From Liolophura sinensis (lineage: Eukaryota > Mollusca > Polyplacophora > Chitonida > Chitonidae), in NCBI RefSeq assembly GCF_032854445.1, contig NC_088297.1, positions 16,567,127 through 16,631,126 on the forward strand: 64,000 bases of DNA. Reading direction: 5' to 3'. The notes beneath the pieces are model-generated. The model searched no databases. It had not been told where the DNA came from and saw only the letters and a program-made list of their open reading frames with translations. Below are positions 57,297 to 64,000 of this stretch, piece by piece (position 1 is the first letter of the stretch; every line of letters begins with the position of its first letter). The translations under genes were made by a program, and so were the position numbers.

Positions 57297-58218
57297 TCAG
57301 TACATATTTTGCAGCTGACACAGTGCGTATTCGAACTGTGCTTGTATTGTATGGAAAGTCGGTGATGTTGGCGGAGGAGCGATCCGGTAGCTAAATTTGT
57401 GCCAATATGCGGATAGCCTTTTGCTTCCTCTGAAAACAGACCGGACGTTTGTATGGTTACATTGGATGCTAAAGCGTCCTCTGTCTTGACGGCCCCTAAA
57501 CCCCCAAGTCATTGGCTGCTGGTGACCCCTTTCCCCCTTATTCCTTTTCATTTGCTTCCTACGCCCCTGTTAAATTTTGGATTTAACGAAAAATCGATAG
57601 CGGGCCTAGTTTTTGTTTTGTATTAAGGCGCGTTTAAAGTTAAAATATCAATACAGTCTATTCTGGTGTACTTTGGAAGCTACTTGACAGAAAACTGAAA
57701 TAACCAAAGTTCTTGAAATTATTGAGCTTAAAGTCAACTGCTTAAGCGCTACATAGCTTTCTCACTTAGTCATGTCAGATTTACAGCTCTGTATTGCTAA
57801 TAATCTGTTACAACAAACATGACGATGTTCTGAAAGGGCCTTATATGTTGATAGAATCAGAAAACCAAGCTAGTGGCGTCTTGGAAGCCATAAACAGCAT
57901 CCACTAATATTCATTCTACGTTTCAAAATTTCAAAATCTATACGTCGGTCTCGGCAATCACGATTACTTTGCGAGAGTTGCTTCCTTGCCTCTGCCAAAC
58001 CTAAAAAAGTTGGATCCTCTCCAAAAACTCGCGGATTACAAAGAAAAATAAATTTACCTGAATTCGACAGGGACCTTTTCCGACTTTAAAAACAACACAT
58101 TCACGTTCGAACGACACAGCCCCCTTACATTTGCTGCTCTCCGCATCACATCTACAGTTAACTAAAGTTGTACCCCGAGGACATTCCACCCTGGACTGAC
58201 TTGTCATCTGCCCTTCTA
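57297..58218 (-). CDS. Cys-rich secreted-type protein, 2 exons seen (CPxG...CRC domain)
   Basis: Exon 58218-58058 is well supported: it starts with two bases completing a codon and ends at CAG|GTAAAT in phase 0, the same phases as the exons at 1675-1862 and 19564-19730. It encodes CPRG, LVNCRC, a Cys after Ser-Ser-Lys, Arg-Glu-Cys and a final Cys near IQ, so it is a diverged member of the same family. A proposed terminal exon (57335-57297) follows an acceptor CAAGCACAG in phase 0 and adds 12 codons with one Cys before TGA; this joining is inferred. The first exon boundary is also uncertain, because AG dinucleotides at 58222-58221 and 58220-58219 both fit and I chose the one matching paralogue phase. 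No signal-peptide exon was found upstream. Confidence 0.5.
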
Positions 58219-59504
58219 CTCTCGGGTCCGGTCAAAACAGTTACCTCTGAAAAGATGAAGGAAAACCTTTTTTAAAGGAATGTTTAAAATTTACCGAAAA
58301 CGACATTCTACCCATAATTAGTTCCAATGTCACAATCAAACATAGTAAAGCAGAATAGTTTTAATGATAAAAAATGACTTATTTTATCTCTCCAGCAAGA
58401 CCAATATGTAACTCAATGTAATAATTAGTAACACCTATAGTCTGTTTCTTTTAGCGAGTCGACTATATCCAGCTCCTTGTAAAATCAGTCATACTCGCTA
58501 TTAAAATTTGCCGCTGGACATTGATACGTAACAACACAAGTTTTACACATGGATATGCTGGAAATTTATATTATTGCAAGGAAAATGAAAAAGGAAACAC
58601 TTTTTTTAATTCATAATGTTAATGTCCTTAAGCTCAGATTCGACGGTAAGAACCCTTTGCCTCGGGTGACGTCATACTTATTCAAAATCCAGTGGCTTGC
58701 TGGATATTGGGCGGAGTTCAACGGAGGGCGACACAAGTCACCTAAACTGCTATCGACTTAACTGTAAACCCTGTTAAAGGCACCGCCATATTTACAATTG
58801 TTTACACGTTTTGTTATGATATAACTTTAATAAATGAATATCATTTTATTTCTTGTAGTATATGATCTCACGTTGGTGTGAATTTAAAGTTGGATGTTAG
58901 GAAATTAATCCATGGAGAGACAGATTCACAGAGACAGTAGTGTATGTCCTGTTACTGCGTGTAGTTTTTTGCGTCAACCGCTTGTTGGTGTGGCCATCGT
59001 TAAAAAAATGCCAAAATTACTCTCCACGCTCATCGTCCAGCATGAAGCTAGCTTTAGAATAATTATAGCGACACCGAGGCAAGGTGTTCTTGGTTTCGAA
59101 AGTAGGCTAATTGGGCTATAATACTCTAATTGAATTTTCCTTGAAATAATATGAACGTTCAACTCGTCAGTGTGTAGAGCTTGGGTTGTTACGTGTTACT
59201 GGCCAAATGCAATTTTGGTACCGAATATGACTGCTTTTACAGACAGCCTATTATATGCGACTATCTAAAAGAAATATACTATAGGCAGTTTACCGAAGTA
59301 CACCTTTCCAACGCATGCGTACACTGAAGACAGACACAGGGCAAGAAATACCCTAAGCATAGCATTGACATTCTAGTCTCCTCAATATAGCAATAATGTC
59401 GTAAGGAGTAACTCGTAAATGTGGTAAATAACGCATTTTGGAAACGTCAAACAGTGTATTCCACACATAAATGAACATTTTAGTTTCAAACAAATTATGT
59501 GATT
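58219..59504. other. No recognisable feature
   Basis: This should hold the upstream exon of the Cys-rich gene if it is complete, but I could not identify one. Confidence 0.4.
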
Positions 59505-59620
59505 CATGTTTTACGCCGTACTCAAGAACATTTCACTTATACGACGGCCGCCAGCATTAAGCGGGAGAGGGAACTAGCAAAGCCCGGAGGAAACCCATTG
59601 CCATCCACAGGTTGCTGATC
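59505..59620 (-). repeat. SINE family A fragment
   Basis: ttttacgccgtactcaagaa, tacgacggccgccagcatta, ggaaacccattgccatcc. The tRNA part is missing. Confidence 0.8.
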
Positions 59621-59689
59621 GAAACAAAATATGATCCAAATGTACATTACAGTAACAACGTATAGCCCAAGGGTGCTAAATACACAGAT

Positions 59690-59850
59690 ATAGATAGCTT
59701 GGTGCTCAGCACTGAGAGGTTACAGCAAGGAAACAGGATAAATTGACGCGGTGTCTGTAGGCCTATAATGTGACCGGGTGGTTGTCATGTCTGGTGTCTT
59801 CGACATGATATTTCAATCACGGCAGCACTTTGATGTGTAAAATATCCGAA
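59690..59850 (+). repeat. SINE family B fragment
   Basis: ctcagcactgagaggttaca, caaggaaacaggat, gtcatgtctggtgtcttcga. Confidence 0.75.
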
Positions 59851-60660
59851 TCATCTCTACAAGGGCTTGTACAAAAACACCGTTTTTTTCAGGCAAGAGA
59901 TCAAAAAATGTAAACCCAAGTAGTTCTGTTATTTAAGCCGTAGGTTGTTCATTCATGGACTTCGGATGAGAAATATAATTACACGTATTTACCTGCACGA
60001 CATTCAGGTGCTTAATGTGCTTTTTCCGCGATCCATTTTAAGACTGGCTTGGTGTCTGCGATACCGGTTTTAAATCTGTAAGAGACAAATATCAAAACGG
60101 GAGCTGTAGAGTGTGAGAGACGAGGGCGAGCTGCAGAGAAGGCCCAAGTCACGGTAGAACATTTCGTTTTCTGTGACGTTGCAGTGTGTGTGCTCTTCAT
60201 ATATATTTTAGGAAAGAACATATGGGTTCACATCTTTTGACCGTCTTGATACAGGTGGGAGTAAGTTTCACGAGTTCTCCATTAGCACTACAAACACTTT
60301 GCTTACACTTAACGTCGCTTTTTGCCTTGTGCCTTGTTTTCGCATGGGTAAAACTGTCTAAATTTTAACAGGCTTAAAATACCCGGCTATGTGACCGTAT
60401 CAGTCTGATCGGATGAATTAATACTAATAATTGTTAAACTATATCAAAAATATAAACATATAAAATTACTCTGTATAAATAACAAAAAAATTCTTTTAAA
60501 ACAATTGTTATTGACACAATTTGTTAACAAAGGGCAATAACTCTCACAGCAGATGGTCGAAGCGAAACAACAATATTATATGGGTTTTGGTGGTTTGTGG
60601 GCTTTAAAAAGGGTTTTGTGTGCTCTAAGAAGGTGCTTTATTCCTATTTTTTAAACGAAA
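59851..60660. other. No recognisable feature
   Basis: Frames at 60012-60221 (minus) and 60186-60368 (plus) have no domain. A GTGCAG|GTAAAT donor-like site near 59990 (minus) lacks an open exon before it. Confidence 0.4.
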
Positions 60661-61429
60661 TGTTACGACCCAAACTGTCTGTATTAAAAAGAGATGGCTT
60701 GTTCGAAATACACGACAGTTTAGCTGCACAAAAAAGTAACCAAAACCAGCAGATTTTATTTTACAACAATTTATTAGCTTAACAAGAACAGATAATAAGA
60801 CTTATACAAATACTAAAGTACTTAAGTTTAACAAGAAAGGATAGCAGTATCTATACAAATACTAAAGTACTTACGGTGTCAAGTCCAAACGGACGCATAT
60901 ATTCCACAATATATATCACACAGGCATAAATGCTCAGAGGCAAATTCACAAGAGGGAAAATCCACAGTATAACTGAGTGTATGACGAAATATACACAAAA
61001 TTCCACAGACAGAGTCCGTGTACTAATAAGCACTGTGTATACAAGAGCACAAATTAAACATACAAGTTCAGACTGAACAAGTGCTCGGTGGAGATAGGAT
61101 ATAAAAAAAGCCAGAGGCTATAGAGACACCAAAATTCAGCACAAATGTCCTACTAAAGTAATACACAGCAAAAGCATCCAAGCTCTCAATAATTCTCCTT
61201 TCTCCGTTCTCTGTTCTCTCCGTTTGACCTGCTTTCATAGGTCTTATATAGCCTGGTGGAATTGTCTAGAATAAGAAAATTCCTGAACACTTGATGTAAA
61301 CAAACAGGCACCGAACTGAGCCCATTCTGGAATAATCTAGAGGTAGAGGCAGACAGCAGGCGCTGAACTCAGCGTATGTAAACAGTGACAAGCTAAATTT
61401 AGAAACTGACGACAGTCGTGCACATAACA
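60661..61429 (-). repeat. 3' LTR, 769 bp
   Basis: On the minus strand it starts TGTTATGTG and ends GGTCGTAACA, with TG...CA termini and a short inverted terminal TGTTA/TAACA. It matches the solo LTR at 24209-24924 over its whole length with scattered indels. The pentamer next to the outer end is CGAAA. The frames inside are non-coding. Confidence 0.85.
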
Positions 61430-61445
61430 CACCCACCCTTCAAGA
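61430..61445 (-). promoter_or_regulatory. Polypurine tract
   Basis: The minus strand reads TTGAAGGGTGGGTG directly before the LTR. This is the purine-rich primer site for plus-strand synthesis. Confidence 0.7.
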
Positions 61446-61545
61446 AAAAGAAGTTTTCCTAACTTTTTTTTTACTTACAATACATGTTAAACATTATTAT
61501 ATACAACATTGTAAAACCACATGTAATTAAACATTTATACACAAC

Positions 61546-61935
61546 TTATACACGAGACAAGCAATCTGCAATAACATTATCTTTTCCCTTTACATGTTTG
61601 ATTTCAAGATTGTATTCCTGCAACAATAAACTCCACCGTAACAATCTTTGATTCTTTCCCTTAACTTTCTGAAGAAACACAAGTGGATTGTGATCAGTAT
61701 TTACAATCACAGGTTGTCTCGAAGCTGTTACATAAACTTCAAAATGTTGCAGAGCTAAAATAACAGACAAACATTCTTTTTCAACAGTTGAATAATTTCT
61801 CTGAAACTTGTTAAGTTTACGAGAAAAGAAACAAACTGGATGATCAACACCAAGATTGTCCTCCTGAAGCAAAACTGCACCTATAGCAACATCGTGAAAA
61901 ATGACATCATTTCTTGATGGTACATCCGGAAACAA
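61546..61935 (-). pseudogene. Gypsy-type RNase H domain (pol fragment)
   Basis: The 130-codon frame contains AIGAVLLQ, PVCFFSRKLNKFQRNYSTVE (the acidic active-site block), TDHNPLVF and DNVIADCLSR, in the order of Ty3/gypsy RNase H. The start of the frame still carries the integrase-RT linker (HLFPDVPSR). That joins straight into the RNase H core, so the whole reverse transcriptase and the first RNase H Asp region (expected DAS) are missing. It is non-functional as it stands. Confidence 0.85.
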
Positions 61936-63368
61936 ATGTGAAAACTCAAAAACAAGTTCAGACAGTGTTGCTGTTGCTGAATGGGTTCCAGATGTTGCAG
62001 TTTAGAATCAAGTTGTTTTAAGACATCTGAATTCTGAAGCTTTGAAGAATTGAGCTTAGAATCAACCAACTGTTCGCCAAAATCATCTGTATTACAGCAA
62101 CTCTGGTCAATGTCAGCAGCAACAACATTAACAGAATGTACAGCAGTGTTGTCAGTGTCACTTCTGTTTACATAGGGTTTCAGCATGCTAATATGACATA
62201 ACTGACTTGATTTGCGCCGATGAGGTGTTTTAACAACATAGTTAAGCTCACTCAGCTTTTTGTCAACAACATATGGACCAAAATATCTGACATCAAAGCA
62301 TTTTCTAGGTACAGGTAACAATACTAAAACTTTCTGACCAGGTTGAAATGACCGAACAACAGATTTCTCATCATATCTACGTTTCATATTCTTCTGAGTA
62401 CATTCAAGGTTGACTTTAGCCAATTCACATGCTCTGACAAGCTTAGCACGAAAATCAGATACATAATCCAAAAGATTTACATTACTTGTGTCATCATTGA
62501 GAAACTGTTCCTTGTAAATTAACAAACGTCCTCTAATAGTATGTCCAAATACTAAATCAAATGGACTGAAACCCAATGTTTCTTGTACTGACTCTAGAAC
62601 AGCAAACATAAGAAATGGAATACCTTCATCCCAGGCTTTCTCTGTATCATAACAATAAGTCTTAATCATGTTCTTTAATGTTTGGTGAAATCTTTCAATT
62701 GCACCTTGACTTTCTAGGTGGTAGGCAGACGACTTGTATTGTTTAATGCCTAACTGGTACATAACTTGCTGAAAAATACCAGACATAAAGTTTGAACCTT
62801 GATCAGACTGTATGGATTTGGGTAAACCAAACAGAGTAAAAAACCTTGTTAAAGCTTTGACAACAGACTTGGTGTTTATATTCCTAAAAGGAACAGCTTC
62901 GGGAAATCTGGTTGCTGTACACATAATAGTTAACACATACTGATTCCCAGACTTCGTCTTAGGTAGATGGCCTATACAATCAATCAATATTTTGCTGAAT
63001 GGCTCTTGAAAAGCTGGTACAGGCTCTAATGGTGCCTTAGGAATAGTCTGATTAGGCTTAACCACTACCTGGCATGTATGACATGATTTACAAAACTGGG
63101 TTACATCTCCCTTTAATCCTGGCCAAAAGAAGTGGTTCAGTATCCTGTAGTTGGTCTTGTTAACACCCAAGTGACCAGCTAATGGCATTTCATGTGCCAT
63201 ACGTAAAATTTCAGTTCGGTATGCGTTAGATACAACAATCTGATGTTTAACAGCCCAGTCATCATCAACAGATATATCAGGTGGTCTCCATTTACGCATA
63301 TCAGATTTGACATAATAACACACAGGTTCAGATGAAATAACACAATCATCGAGAGCTCTGTTAAACAA
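61881..63368 (-). pseudogene. Gypsy-type integrase (pol fragment)
   Basis: A 495-codon frame with the HHCC zinc domain (GHLGV..., CKSCHTCQ). The DDE core has Asp in ILIDCIG, Asp in IQSDQGSNF and Glu in ESQGAIERFHQ, at the spacing of retroviral-type integrases. A Lys/Arg-rich C-terminal region follows (KVLVLLPVPRKCFDVRYFGP), plus a Gln-rich linker. The last ~25 residues are out of frame: a 1-nt-type shift near 61965-61980 separates it from the RNase H frame. It is also separated from protease by a tetranucleotide duplication at about 63360-63371. All catalytic residues are present, but no intact polyprotein can be read. Confidence 0.85.
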
Positions 63369-63999
63369 ACAAACATGAAATTTCTGGGTCTTTATGCTGT
63401 TCAGTTACAAGCTGATGTGCAGGGACATGTGATATGTCACTAGGTGTACAATGGTCTGATTCATCATTATCAACGCAGTCGCCTTGAGTAAACATTTGTG
63501 TAAGAACTGTATCTTGTAAGTCCGTTACTGTGTTTTTGCAGTTATCAGAAAGTTTGTTTGACATAGACCTCGTTACAGCACAAGAGGGATACAAATCTGG
63601 AATTTCTTTCTCAACAGGATCAACAGTTTGATTTAAACAAGGTTTATCAGTTACAATAGGATTAACCATTACTTTGTCACCAGCAAGGTCATTGCCAAGT
63701 AGTAGATGAATTCCTTTAAAAGGTAAATTAGGCCTAATGCCGACAGTAACAGGACCCGAAATAATATCTGATGACAAGTAAGCTTTGTGAAGAGGCACAG
63801 ATTCAAATTCAGCAGAGCTTACACCTCTGATTAATGCATTTGATCCAGAATATGACTCATCAGGAAATGGCAAAACATTTTGTAACAATAAAGACTGAGA
63901 AGCTCCAGTATCTCTTAATACCCTGATCTTTGTATCACAAGACATGTCACTTTTAAGTGAGACTTTACCGTCACAAATAAATGGCTCAAAAACCTTCAT
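63361..63999 (-). pseudogene. Gypsy-type aspartic protease region (pol fragment, cut by window edge)
   Basis: It is open from the right edge. The active-site DTG lies in LRDTGASQSLL, followed by the flap-region block and LLLGNDLAG, as in Ty3/gypsy proteases that cleave the polyprotein. A spacer follows (ACAVTRSMS-like). The frame ends at TAA inside a GTTT GTTT GTTT run. One GTTT unit is surplus relative to the continuing integrase frame, so the stop is a slippage frameshift and not the natural end. Confidence 0.8.
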
Positions 64000-64000
64000 A

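Larger units (their letters stand above)
60661..64000 (-). mobile_element. Gmr1-like Ty3/gypsy retrotransposon, incomplete
   Basis: It reads leftward with the 3' LTR at 60661-61429. The pol order on the minus strand is protease, integrase, RNase H. Integrase ahead of RNase H, with gypsy-type sequences, is the Gmr1 arrangement (PR-INT-RT-RH). Reverse transcriptase is absent and two frame breaks are visible. Gag and the 5' LTR would lie beyond the right edge. Confidence 0.8.

Overview
The window looks like repeat-dense, AT-rich animal DNA. Coding sequence is split into short exons with GT/AG borders. It is packed with tRNA-derived SINEs, MITE-like palindromes, minisatellites, a Tc1-type transposon and a Ty3/gypsy-type retroelement. 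There is no bacterial operon structure. The SINE families, together with a secreted Gln-rich/GGFP protein and Ly6 and Cys-rich secreted proteins, point to a lophotrochozoan, most likely a mollusc. The phylum is inferred; no species marker was seen.

Layout. 1-3201 and 17834-21675 are the two arms of a diverged inverted duplication. Each arm carries one exon of a small Cys-rich secreted-type gene (minus strand in the left arm, plus strand in the right) and a degenerate ~24-bp repeat array. The spacer holds a two-exon gene for a secreted Gln-rich/GGFP-repeat protein (6344 to 5403, minus) among SINEs. 21.4-26.3 kb is a transposon graveyard: a TIR-bounded 1.6-kb element, a hammerhead-like fragment, a MULE transposase remnant, a solo LTR and composite SINE repeats. 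27.7-36.3 kb contains a three-exon Ly6/uPAR-type gene (minus, 36267 to 30069). A 65-bp satellite follows directly and appears to have grown out of its last exon. Intron 2 of that gene holds a SINE split by a dead Tc1 element. 36.6-57 kb is mostly non-genic: five further tandem arrays (40, ~20, 26, 53 and 77/179 bp), microsatellites and MITEs. 57.3-58.2 kb has another member of the Cys-rich family. 60661 to the right edge is a minus-strand Ty3/gypsy element with Gmr1-like domain order (PR-INT-RNase H). Its reverse transcriptase region is missing and its frame is broken twice.

Functionally, the recognisable host genes all encode small secreted or membrane-anchored extracellular proteins on the minus strand, apart from the right-arm paralogue. 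Nothing suggests a shared pathway. The most unusual feature is the 65-bp satellite: its monomer carries the LCN codons diagnostic of Ly6 domains, and its periodicity continues into the coding sequence for the Ly6 protein's hydrophobic tail.
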